Source: Bdellovibrionaceae bacterium UBA2316
Lineage (GTDB): Bacteria; Bdellovibrionota; Bdellovibrionia; Bdellovibrionales; Bdellovibrionaceae
NCBI GenBank assembly: GCA_002345205.1
Contig: DDVI01000062.1
Location: 1-15,338, forward strand
Direction: 5' to 3'
DNA: 15,338 nt
Part shown: positions 6,305-12,560 of the stretch, in pieces
How positions within the stretch are numbered: position 1 is the first letter of the stretch
How the letters are laid out: each line of letters opens with the position of its first letter
Notes under the pieces: model-generated
Told to the model about the DNA's origin: nothing
The model's input: the letters and a program-made list of their open reading frames with translations, nothing else
The model's database searches: none
Made by a program: the position numbers and the translations under genes

Positions 6305-7180
6305 ATGACAATTATTAAAGACATGACGGAACAGCGATATAAGGAAATAACGGAATCATCGTTTACGCCCTTCAAGTTGCGCCAAGACTGGACGCAAAAG
6401 ATTAAGGATGGCAAATCCACAGTTCAGCTGTTTATCACGAAAAATTTCGACCTAAACATTAACGAGTATCATTTGCTAGTCGGTATAGCGAAAGATACGA
6501 ACTATCTAATTTTTAATTATCTTTGTGAGCAGCCGCCCACGTTTGTGGTTAGCGATATCTGCCACATCATTGTTAATAATATTCAAAATCATGGGAATAA
6601 TACGTACCTAGTGAATCAATATTTAAATGCCAGTGGTTACAAAAATATCGAGCATATTGTGATGGATATTTTTACGCAGGAAATGGGTAATAAAATTGGT
6701 CAGAACTATTTAACGGACACGGCGATTCTATTTAATGATTATTCATATTTAATTCAGAAAGCCTTAACAGACATTCAGTTCACTTTAAACTCTATCGACT
6801 TAAAAGATGAAAAAGAGCAAACCTTTTTCTTTTTTATGTTGTCTGTTGAGGAGTCCATTAAAAAATTGAATCAAGAATTTATGTTTTTGTATTTTTGCTT
6901 TTACAAAATGTCGGATGAAACTCGTGTGAACAAGATTCACTGGGCCCCGACCTTGAGTGGGTTACGTAGAGGGTATTTTCAACGTATCGACCACCATATT
7001 AATGCTTTAAAAGTCTCGTTAGCAAACCAAAAAGAAATGGACACATCCTCGGATGTCGTTGATTCTGTATCCATTCAATTAGAACATCTATTAAAAAACC
7101 TAGAACTCTTTCAAAAGAAAGAAGCGTATTTGGGTTTATCTTTTCTACCGACTAAAAGCTCACTTGAAGCTGGCGAATAG
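6305..7180 (+). CDS. Conserved-looking soluble protein of unknown function
   Basis: I do not recognise this 291-residue protein. It has no signal peptide and no clear membrane helix, so it is probably cytoplasmic. It is rich in N, Y, F and L and looks mostly helical. A region around 170-205 carries a run of aromatics (T-F-F-F-F-M and then F-M-F-L-Y-F-C-F-Y) that must be buried or form an interaction surface. The C-terminal third (about 225-285) is amphipathic and charged. No catalytic signature is visible. The start at 6305 is supported by AAGG 7 nt upstream; M7 is an alternative. It follows glpQ by 52 nt on the same strand and could be co-transcribed. Its last 29 nt overlap the 3' end of the serine protease gene on the other strand. 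Confidence 0.75.
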   Translation: MTIIKDMTEQRYKEITESSFTPFKLRQDWTQKIKDGKSTVQLFITKNFDLNINEYHLLVGIAKDTNYLIFNYLCEQPPTFVVSDICHIIVNNIQNHGNNTYLVNQYLNASGYKNIEHIVMDIFTQEMGNKIGQNYLTDTAILFNDYSYLIQKALTDIQFTLNSIDLKDEKEQTFFFFMLSVEESIKKLNQEFMFLYFCFYKMSDETRVNKIHWAPTLSGLRRGYFQRIDHHINALKVSLANQKEMDTSSDVVDSVSIQLEHLLKNLELFQKKEAYLGLSFLPTKSSLEAGE

Positions 7181-7937
7181 CATTATCGATGAACTGTTGG
7201 TAAGGAACTACCACTGTATAGATACCAGTTTTCTTGCATTGAGCATCGCCACGGCTCGTGATTCCCCAAATGTAGTAGGCGCCATTCAATAACAAAAACG
7301 CAGGTCCGCCAGAGTCGCCGCTGCAGGTCCCGCGGCCGATCGTTTGATCAAGCACGGCTTCTGTTTGTGAATATCGTGGGTTTGATAACACAGTGAATGT
7401 TTCGCGTAATACGCCCGAACCTGTTTGAGTCGTTCCATCATCTAAGCCAAAACCCGCTAGCAATGTAAATGCGGACGGTGCCAGGTAGTAAGCATTCTTA
7501 AGTACATTTACTGGTGTGTAGCCGGATGGAGCTTGGCCTTGAAATTTGATGACCGCTATATCGCCAGTGTTTTTATCTGCGTTACTTTTACCCCAAAGTG
7601 GACTTACAACAGCTCCGACAACGGGTACCGCATTTGATGAATTGGCACTCTTTAAAGACGTTGAAAACACTACGTACATCGAACGGGGGTTTGGCGGAAT
7701 ACAATGAGCAGCTGTCAGGACAATGTTTTTATCAATCAATGTGCCTGTGCAGCTACCAAAGCGTGGAACAACTAAACCAACAACATGTTGAGCCGTTTTT
7801 AAACCAGAGGTAACCAAGTTGCCGCCAATAATGCGTGCCTCTTGCGAAGACGACGCAAGATCATCACGTTCTCGTTTGTCCGGAGAACATTGGATCAGTG
7901 ATACGCTTAGTAAGGAAAGGAAAATAATTTTTTTCAA
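7152..7937 (-). CDS. Chymotrypsin-fold serine protease, predicted secreted zymogen/lipoprotein (TTG start)
   Basis: This is a peptidase S1-family protein of 261 residues. The catalytic triad is complete: H78 in T-A-A-H-C, D126 in G-D-I-A-V-I, S209 in G-D-S-G-G-P. R35 followed by I36-I-G-G matches the activation cleavage of trypsin-type zymogens, so a short propeptide is probably removed. Cysteine pairs C63-C79 and C205-C234 fit the conserved 42-58 and 191-220 disulfides. The residue equivalent to trypsin D189 is G203, so cleavage after Lys/Arg is not expected; chymotrypsin- or elastase-like preference is likelier. The signal peptide ends L-I-Q-C17, a non-standard lipobox (Q before Cys), so lipid attachment is uncertain. 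The start codon is TTG, placed 5 nt after a strong AGGAG. A promoter is visible upstream. Its 3' end overlaps the unknown gene at 6305 by 29 nt. Confidence 0.93.
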   Translation of the reverse strand: MKKIIFLSLLSVSLIQCSPDKRERDDLASSSQEARIIGGNLVTSGLKTAQHVVGLVVPRFGSCTGTLIDKNIVLTAAHCIPPNPRSMYVVFSTSLKSANSSNAVPVVGAVVSPLWGKSNADKNTGDIAVIKFQGQAPSGYTPVNVLKNAYYLAPSAFTLLAGFGLDDGTTQTGSGVLRETFTVLSNPRYSQTEAVLDQTIGRGTCSGDSGGPAFLLLNGAYYIWGITSRGDAQCKKTGIYTVVVPYQQFIDNAIRQLQVSF

Positions 7938-7942
7938 GTCGA

Positions 7943-7947
7943 CTCCT
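7943..7947 (-). promoter_or_regulatory. Ribosome binding site fixing the TTG start of the protease
   Basis: AGGAG on the minus strand lies 5 nt before the TTG codon at 7937-7935, and the next codons (K-K-I-I-F) begin a typical signal peptide. No ATG offers a better start, so the TTG is well supported. Confidence 0.75.
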
Positions 7948-7965
7948 GTCTAAAAAGTAGACGCT

Positions 7966-7994
7966 TTTATAGATAGGGAGTGTCTTGAAAACAA
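7966..7994 (-). promoter_or_regulatory. Predicted promoter of the serine protease gene
   Basis: On the minus strand, TTGTTT (7994-7989) and TATAAA (7971-7966) are spaced by 17 nt. The predicted start at about 7959 leaves a leader of about 20 nt that includes the AGGAG site. Confidence 0.5.
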
Positions 7995-8061
7995 ATATAT
8001 TCTTTTATGGTCCGATATAAGAAGTCGATATAGTAAAAAATTCAAGAGTTGGTATGTGATG

Positions 8062-8095
8062 AAAAAACGATAGAGCAAATCGCTTTATCGTTTTT
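8062..8095 (-). terminator. Strong intrinsic terminator after the HD-GYP gene
   Basis: A 14-bp stem is formed by 8063-8076 and 8082-8095 (one G-T wobble) around a 5-nt loop. The minus-strand arm ends in a T run. It starts 14 nt after the stop of the HD-GYP-type gene and separates it from the protease promoter. The A-run/T-run symmetry could let it act in both directions. It is the only textbook terminator I see in the window. Confidence 0.85.
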
Positions 8096-8109
8096 AAATG
8101 CCTTCGGGG

Positions 8110-9039
8110 TTATAAAGACTTGATGATTTCAGCGATCAATCGGATGTGTTCAAGTGGATGTTTGCCCACGTGTTCCACCATTAATTTTTTGGGAGCATCT
8201 GTTTTTGAAATTCCTTCAAAGGTAAGTAAGCGATCCATAGCATTGCAGCTAGAAACTATAATGGACAATGAGTCTAATTGAGTCTCTCTTAACTTTTTAG
8301 GAAAGCCGGAACCGTCAATGCATTCTTCGTGCTCGTTAATAATCTTCAAAACCTGTGGATCAAAGTGCATCGTATTTTTCAACTTTTCAATTCCAGCATG
8401 GGGATGATTTTTATAGGTCACTAAGTCGCCTGCGGCCAATGCCGTTAATGGCTGCTGAAAATTAATTGGCGATTCATGTAATCCGATATCATGTAGTAAT
8501 GAGCCTAACGTTAAAAAATGATTTGCTTTCGGGTCTGTCATTTTTAATTTCTGACTTAACGCCACAGCCATAGTGCCGACAGTCACACCGTGATGAGCTA
8601 AATTTTTATCCGTATTTTCAATTTTCAACACGGAGAGTGCCGCAGGTGCATTTTGAGTTAAAAATTCAACGTATTTACTGGTCGCGGCTTTAGTCGCTTC
8701 GTAGGCGTGCTTGTCTTCGGGGCGCTCGAAAACTTCCTCTACGTGAGACTGCTGATCGCCTTGAATAATTTCGGCCCGTGTTTGCATGTCTTTTTGAGAG
8801 GTTTGATCGTAGGCCGACTCAATGTTGATCTTTAGATAATTGCGATAGTGAGGTTCATCATCGTTTAGAATATAAAGATTCTTTAACTTTTTTTCTTTAA
8901 GGCGTTTCAATCGCGCACCTTCAAAACTGTCGCCTCGACGAAGGTAATGGACCATTTTGTCTGCAATCTTAACGTAAACATCGAACGTAATTTTTTGGTC
9001 GCCTCGTAGGGTACTCACTCGGATAGAGGTATGGTTCAT
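8110..9039 (-). CDS. HD-GYP-type phosphohydrolase (putative cyclic-di-GMP phosphodiesterase, one altered ligand)
   Basis: HD-GYP proteins hydrolyse cyclic di-GMP using a metal centre. This 309-residue cytoplasmic protein has an N-terminal module (about 12-72) with F19-D-V-Y-V-K-I, R34-R-G-D-S-F-E and K-L-K-N-L-Y-I. A linker of about 60 charged residues follows, then an HD domain from about 145. Visible core residues are H149-H150 in the first helix, L-L-H183-D184-I-G, N-H212-P-H-A-G, E-H237-E238-E-x-x-D242-G-S-G-F246-P, and M-D269-R. Relative to the usual 'HHE..DG.GYP', the second His of the HH pair is Glu (E238) and GYP is GFP. Glu could still bind metal, so activity is possible but not assured. 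AAGGG lies 5 nt before the ATG. It is divergent from the pseudo-Hpt gene by 51 nt and ends at a strong terminator, so it is probably monocistronic. Confidence 0.85.
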   Translation of the reverse strand: MNHTSIRVSTLRGDQKITFDVYVKIADKMVHYLRRGDSFEGARLKRLKEKKLKNLYILNDDEPHYRNYLKINIESAYDQTSQKDMQTRAEIIQGDQQSHVEEVFERPEDKHAYEATKAATSKYVEFLTQNAPAALSVLKIENTDKNLAHHGVTVGTMAVALSQKLKMTDPKANHFLTLGSLLHDIGLHESPINFQQPLTALAAGDLVTYKNHPHAGIEKLKNTMHFDPQVLKIINEHEECIDGSGFPKKLRETQLDSLSIIVSSCNAMDRLLTFEGISKTDAPKKLMVEHVGKHPLEHIRLIAEIIKSL

Positions 9040-9056
9040 ATTTGCCCTTTTACTTG

Positions 9057-9084
9057 TTGTCCTTCATCCGAGTTTTGTTAGACT
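9057..9084 (+). promoter_or_regulatory. Predicted promoter of the Hpt-like gene, leaderless
   Basis: TTGTCC (9057-9062) and TAGACT (9079-9084) are spaced by 16 nt. The expected start at about 9091 is the A of the ATG. The -35 hexamer is identical to that of arfB. Each box has 4 of 6 matches. Confidence 0.38.
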
Positions 9085-9090
9085 TAGAGA

Positions 9091-9609
9091 ATGACTTTAG
9101 ATGAATCAATTTTAAAAGAATTTGTACTGGAATCCAAATCTTTAATTTCGGAAAGTCTAGCCATTCTTGAGGAAGTAGAATCCGACCCTAGTCAGGTCAA
9201 GAAACTTGAAGTGTATGGAAACAGCGTCGATCGTATCATGGGGGGCGCAAAAAATTTGGCTTTGATGGCCGAGCCCACTCATCCTATTCATTTTGTTGGC
9301 GACTACTGTGCGCTGTGCAAAGCTGTTGGCTACAAATCTTCTCAGATTGTAGGGAATCCAGATTTCTTGATGATTTGTGTTGCGCTATTGCTAGATGCCA
9401 CAGAAACACTAAGCGAAATGGTAGATAAATTAGTATCGACGACAAAGTTAGAAGCGACTAAATTGAGCAAAACGTTTTTAGATCGTTTGCAGTGGGTGTC
9501 TAGTCAGTTTGGTAAAGACATTCGTGAAACGGTCGGTGCTAAAGCTAGCGGCGAGAAAAGTTTCGGTCAAAGTGAAATTGATGAGCTTCTAAAGAAACTA
9601 GGTATCTGA
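9091..9609 (+). CDS. Degenerate Hpt-like helical protein with CheZ/FliM-like CheY-binding C-terminal peptide
   Basis: This 172-residue soluble protein opens like a CheA-type histidine phosphotransfer domain: F11-V-L-E-S-K-S-L-I-S-E-S-L-A-I-L-E-E resembles the 'FveEs.ehL..ie..Ll.lE' helix. The second helix, where Hpt domains carry 'H-T-I-K-G-S-A', reads V46-D47-R-I-M-G-G-A53, so the phospho-accepting His appears replaced by Asp. More helices follow to about 145, with C73 and C76 near the middle. The final residues Q160-S-E-I-D-E-L-L-K-K-L-G-I172 closely resemble the CheY-P-binding peptide at the extreme C-terminus of CheZ (Q-D-Q-V-D-D-L-L-D-S-L-G-F) and the N-terminal FliM peptide (S-Q-A-E-I-D-A-L-L). 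I infer a non-catalytic CheY-like-receiver partner. It lacks the CheZ catalytic helix pattern. It is divergent from the HD-GYP gene and its 3' end overlaps queG by 12 nt. Confidence 0.7.
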   Translation: MTLDESILKEFVLESKSLISESLAILEEVESDPSQVKKLEVYGNSVDRIMGGAKNLALMAEPTHPIHFVGDYCALCKAVGYKSSQIVGNPDFLMICVALLLDATETLSEMVDKLVSTTKLEATKLSKTFLDRLQWVSSQFGKDIRETVGAKASGEKSFGQSEIDELLKKLGI

Positions 9610-10638
9610 CAGTTCGTTCAAGCACCACTTGGCGATTTCTTTTAATTCTTCGTGTTCTAAATAGAGTCGAACATCATCAGCAAGGGTTTGAAGTTTTAAA
9701 TTAGCAATTACAATCAAGGCATTTCGCTTTAGGCCACGCTGTCCCGAGCGCACCAGGGGTGTTCCATTCAGTAGTTTTAACAGCTGTTTGCCGGAACTAT
9801 TCAATACCAGTCGTAATTCGCTAACAAGTCCTTCCTCGTTCGATTGAATCAACTGATTCTGATAGGGCTCAGAGCGTTTTAGAATTTTTTGATTCCACGG
9901 GCAGACAGTCTGGCAAATGTCGCAGCCAAAAAAAAGTCCCTTAAATTTAGAGGCTAATTCTAAAGGCGGATTAGCTTTGGACTCAATCGTCCAATAGGAA
10001 ATGCATTTTTTTGCGTTGATTGTTTTGTCGTTGCCGATAGCTGAAGTGGGGCACTCATCGATACATCGAGTGCATTTGCCACAAAAATCGGGAAGTGGAT
10101 CTAAAGCTTCAGATTGGCTCAAGTCAACGGATGTAACAATATTGCCCAATAGGAAAAGTGATCCTTCTTTAGGATGAATCAAGCACGAATTGCGACCAAT
10201 CCAACCTAGACGATTTTGATAGGAAAAATCTCGCTCCATAATCGGAAACGAATCGGTCGACGCCATAAAAAAATCATTCGGGTGTAATTCGTTGAGACGC
10301 GCGACGATGGATTCCAATTTTTGGCGTAACCAAAAATGATAATCAGAATCTTGCGCATAGAGAGCTGTCTTTAGATGTTTCAAAGGGAAACTTGTTGGCT
10401 CCTGAAGGGCGCGATAAGGGTGAGCCAGACTAATGATGGAGGTCGCCGAAGATTGAATATTTTTAAGATCGCGCTTAATTTCTAGATGACGTTTTAAGTA
10501 ATCCATTTCGCCATGAAAATTATTTTCTATCCATTGGATGTACCGATCCCAGCTGAGCGGAGTCGTGATGGCGCTATAGCCATAATGCGAAAAACCAAGT
10601 TCTGTAATTAAATCTGCGACGTCAGCCAAGGGATTCAT
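9598..10638 (-). CDS. queG: Epoxyqueuosine reductase
   Basis: QueG carries out the last step of queuosine synthesis, reducing epoxyqueuosine to queuosine in the wobble position of tRNAs, using cobalamin and two 4Fe-4S clusters. The 346-residue protein shows the family signature T128-D129-S-F-P-I-M-E-R with the probable catalytic acid D129. It continues with L-G-W-I-G-R-N-S-C. The ferredoxin-like cysteines are C186-x2-C189-x2-C192-x3-C196-P, C212, and C239-D-I-C242-Q-T-V-C246-P-W-N. Together they give the eight ligands needed. The C-terminal part (about 290-345) with T-P-L-V-R-S-G-Q-R-G-L-K-R-N-A is the usual HEAT-like tail. It is a little shorter than E. coli QueG (379). The ATG has no Shine-Dalgarno sequence and sits about 10 nt from a -10 box. 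It is divergent from cca through interlocked promoters, so two tRNA-maturation genes share one control region. Confidence 0.95.
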   Translation of the reverse strand: MNPLADVADLITELGFSHYGYSAITTPLSWDRYIQWIENNFHGEMDYLKRHLEIKRDLKNIQSSATSIISLAHPYRALQEPTSFPLKHLKTALYAQDSDYHFWLRQKLESIVARLNELHPNDFFMASTDSFPIMERDFSYQNRLGWIGRNSCLIHPKEGSLFLLGNIVTSVDLSQSEALDPLPDFCGKCTRCIDECPTSAIGNDKTINAKKCISYWTIESKANPPLELASKFKGLFFGCDICQTVCPWNQKILKRSEPYQNQLIQSNEEGLVSELRLVLNSSGKQLLKLLNGTPLVRSGQRGLKRNALIVIANLKLQTLADDVRLYLEHEELKEIAKWCLNELSDT

Positions 10639-10644
10639 TCGTGG

Positions 10645-10674
10645 TTGAATATTAAAGGTTTAGCGACGTATAAT
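10645..10674 (+). promoter_or_regulatory. Predicted cca promoter, leaderless
   Basis: TTGAAT (10645-10650) and a perfect TATAAT (10669-10674) are spaced by 18 nt. The predicted start at 10680-10682 is 1-3 nt before the cca ATG at 10683, leaving no room for a ribosome binding site. The -10 box overlaps the -35 of queG on the other strand. Confidence 0.6.
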
Positions 10675-10677
10675 CAA
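10649..10677 (-). promoter_or_regulatory. Predicted queG promoter, nearly leaderless, interlocked with the cca promoter
   Basis: On the minus strand, TTGATT (10677-10672) and TAATAT (10654-10649) are spaced by 17 nt. The expected start at about 10642 is some 3-4 nt before the queG ATG (10638). Its -10 overlaps the cca -35 by two bases and its -35 overlaps the cca -10 by three, so one polymerase should exclude the other. Confidence 0.5.
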
Positions 10678-10682
10678 TTCAA

Positions 10683-11930
10683 ATGAGCAAAGAAGTAGCA
10701 ACTAAGCTGGCTCAAGTGGATAGTTATCCGCTGGCCATAGAGATAATTCAAAAACTAGCCGATGTCGGCCATACCTCGTATTTTGCAGGCGGCTGTGTGC
10801 GCGATGCTCTGCTGGGAATTCGGCCAAAAGATATCGATATCGCAACGACGGCTCATCCTGACGAAGTCGAACGCCTTTTTAGTCAAACGGTTGCAGTAGG
10901 AAAAAAATTTGGAATCATCATCGTTGTTGAAGGTAAACATAATATAGAAGTCGCAACATTTCGCAAAGAAAGCGACTACCGTGATGGTCGTCGTCCGGAA
11001 CATATAGAATATTCGGGCCCGGAAGAAGATTCTATTCGACGGGATTTCACTGTGAATTCTTTATTTTATGATCCGTTGAAAAAGGAAGTCATCGATTTTC
11101 AAAATGGCACTGCAGATTTACTTCAAAAAAAACTTCGCTGCGTCGGCGATCCTGATCGGCGTTTCAGCGAAGATTACTTGCGCATTCTGCGCTGCTTTCG
11201 ATTCTCATTAGTGCTGAATTTTCAGATTGAACCAGCTACCTTGCAGTCAGCATTAAAACATCGTGATGGTTTAAAACAGATATCCCAAGAACGTAAGCGG
11301 GACGAACTACTGAAAACGGCTTTGAACTTAAGTCACCCTTGGTCATTGGTGTGTGAGTTTGCGACTCAGAAACTTTGGAATGCCTATGGCTTGCCAAACG
11401 AAATTTTAGATTACAAAGACTACCTTTTTCAATCCAAGATAGAAAATGAAACCGAGCTGTTAGTGAAGCTTTTATGGGAATTAGACGCGCGATTGGATTC
11501 CAAAATTTGGTTAAAAGAATTCAAGTGTTCTACAGACGTGCGACACGCGGTAATCAGGGCATTGGATTTCAAGAAAAATATTTTAGACATTTTGAATTGG
11601 TCCGAAGAGGACACGCATTACTTTAGTTACAAACATGATTTGCGTTTGGTTGTCGACTTGTTAAAAATAGAGATGGCGTCGCCATTTTATAAGTCATCAT
11701 CTAAATCAGCAGAACTGAAGCAAAAACTAGAGACTTTGAAAAAACTAATGTCCTATTATTCAGGTGCGAACATCAAGCCGGTAGTTACGGGCGAGGATTT
11801 AAAGTCGCGGTTTCAAGGTGCTGAACTTGGACGTGTTCTAGATCTGTTGTTTCGCAAACAACTTGTTTTAAAGTGGACGCGAACTGAAGAGGCATTAGGT
11901 TGGCTAGACTCTAACGAAAATAAAGGGTAA
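10683..11930 (+). CDS. cca: CCA tRNA nucleotidyltransferase (class II poly(A) polymerase/CCA-adding family)
   Basis: The enzyme adds or repairs the 3'-CCA end of tRNAs. The 415-residue protein carries the class II head-domain motifs: F34-A-G-G-C-V-R-D-A-L-L-G, then the two catalytic aspartates in K49-D50-I-D52-I-A-T, and E89-V-A-T-F-R. R119-R-D-F-T-V-N-S-L is the next motif. The nucleotide-templating motif is E163-D-Y-L-R167-I-L-R, and S201-Q-E-R-K-R-D-E-L-L follows. The segment L65-F-S-Q-T-V-A-V-G-K-K-F-G resembles CCA-adding enzymes rather than the 'LFRNCRxxGRRF' of PcnB, so CCA addition is favoured, although an A-adding-only enzyme cannot be excluded. The C-terminal half is helical and poorly conserved, as usual. 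The ATG has no Shine-Dalgarno sequence and a TATAAT box lies 8 nt before it. The RDD gene follows after 6 nt, so the two form an operon. Confidence 0.92.
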   Translation: MSKEVATKLAQVDSYPLAIEIIQKLADVGHTSYFAGGCVRDALLGIRPKDIDIATTAHPDEVERLFSQTVAVGKKFGIIIVVEGKHNIEVATFRKESDYRDGRRPEHIEYSGPEEDSIRRDFTVNSLFYDPLKKEVIDFQNGTADLLQKKLRCVGDPDRRFSEDYLRILRCFRFSLVLNFQIEPATLQSALKHRDGLKQISQERKRDELLKTALNLSHPWSLVCEFATQKLWNAYGLPNEILDYKDYLFQSKIENETELLVKLLWELDARLDSKIWLKEFKCSTDVRHAVIRALDFKKNILDILNWSEEDTHYFSYKHDLRLVVDLLKIEMASPFYKSSSKSAELKQKLETLKKLMSYYSGANIKPVVTGEDLKSRFQGAELGRVLDLLFRKQLVLKWTRTEEALGWLDSNENKG

Positions 11931-11936
11931 GAATTC

Positions 11937-12560
11937 ATGTATCATTTTCCATCGACTTGGCGCCGTTTGATTGCTCACTTTATTGATCAAGCCTACGTAA
12001 CTATTCTGCAAGCTCCCGTATGGATTAAGATCAGTATGGATTATATTGATCACAATGAACTTCGTATTCATTGGTCCCACTTGGTCTATATGCTGCTAGT
12101 GAGTTTTTTATATGAAACATTGTCGTTATATTTTTTCTCGACAACGTTAGGTAAATGGCAGTGGAGTTTGAAAGTTATAAGTCGTGAAAAGGTCGGCGAA
12201 GACGATTCGTTACGTTTGGACCAATCGGTTTTACGAGTTTTAGTTTCGCGTTTAAGTTTCTTTTTTGGCTGGTCTATTTTTGCTTTGGCATTTTTAAAAG
12301 TAAATCGTACGCATTTAGCCGATTGGGTTGCTGACACGCAAGTCGTGGGGTTTAAAGAGCGTAGCCTTCCTCGGGTACGATGGATCTTGGCCATTGGCTT
12401 TGCCTTTCTTACGGTGAGCGAGTCGCTTAAGACGGCGGCGATGACATTGCAATCGGCGCAATGGATAAAACCCTACATTTACTACGACAGTAAAGCACTG
12501 CGCGGATTCTTAGATGATTTAGAATATCGTTTGGAATATCAGCAGGACGACGAAGACTAG
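11937..12560 (+). CDS. RDD family membrane protein
   Basis: RDD proteins are small multi-helix membrane proteins named for conserved Arg and Asp residues. Some act in ion transport, but most have no known role. In this 207-residue protein the signature is visible as W8-R-R-L-I-A-H-F-I-D17 at the first helix. T-T-L-G-K-W-Q-W-S-L-K-V (69-80) follows the second helix, and H126-L-A-D129-W-V-A-D133 follows the third. A fourth hydrophobic segment spans about 148-165, and the tail is acidic (Q-Q-D-D-E-D). AAAGGG about 9 nt before the ATG lies at the end of cca, so translation follows cca directly. Linkage to cca does not reveal a function. The stop codon overlaps the kinase stop: TAG on both strands shares the palindrome CTAG. 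Confidence 0.85.
   Translation: MYHFPSTWRRLIAHFIDQAYVTILQAPVWIKISMDYIDHNELRIHWSHLVYMLLVSFLYETLSLYFFSTTLGKWQWSLKVISREKVGEDDSLRLDQSVLRVLVSRLSFFFGWSIFALAFLKVNRTHLADWVADTQVVGFKERSLPRVRWILAIGFAFLTVSESLKTAAMTLQSAQWIKPYIYYDSKALRGFLDDLEYRLEYQQDDED

Noticed and set aside
9070..9110. Promoter for the HD-GYP gene lying inside the Hpt-like gene (TTGATT-N17-TAAGTC, minus strand)
   Set aside because: The -10 is weak, and the -35 would lie in the coding start of the divergent gene. It is possible but not supported enough to list.
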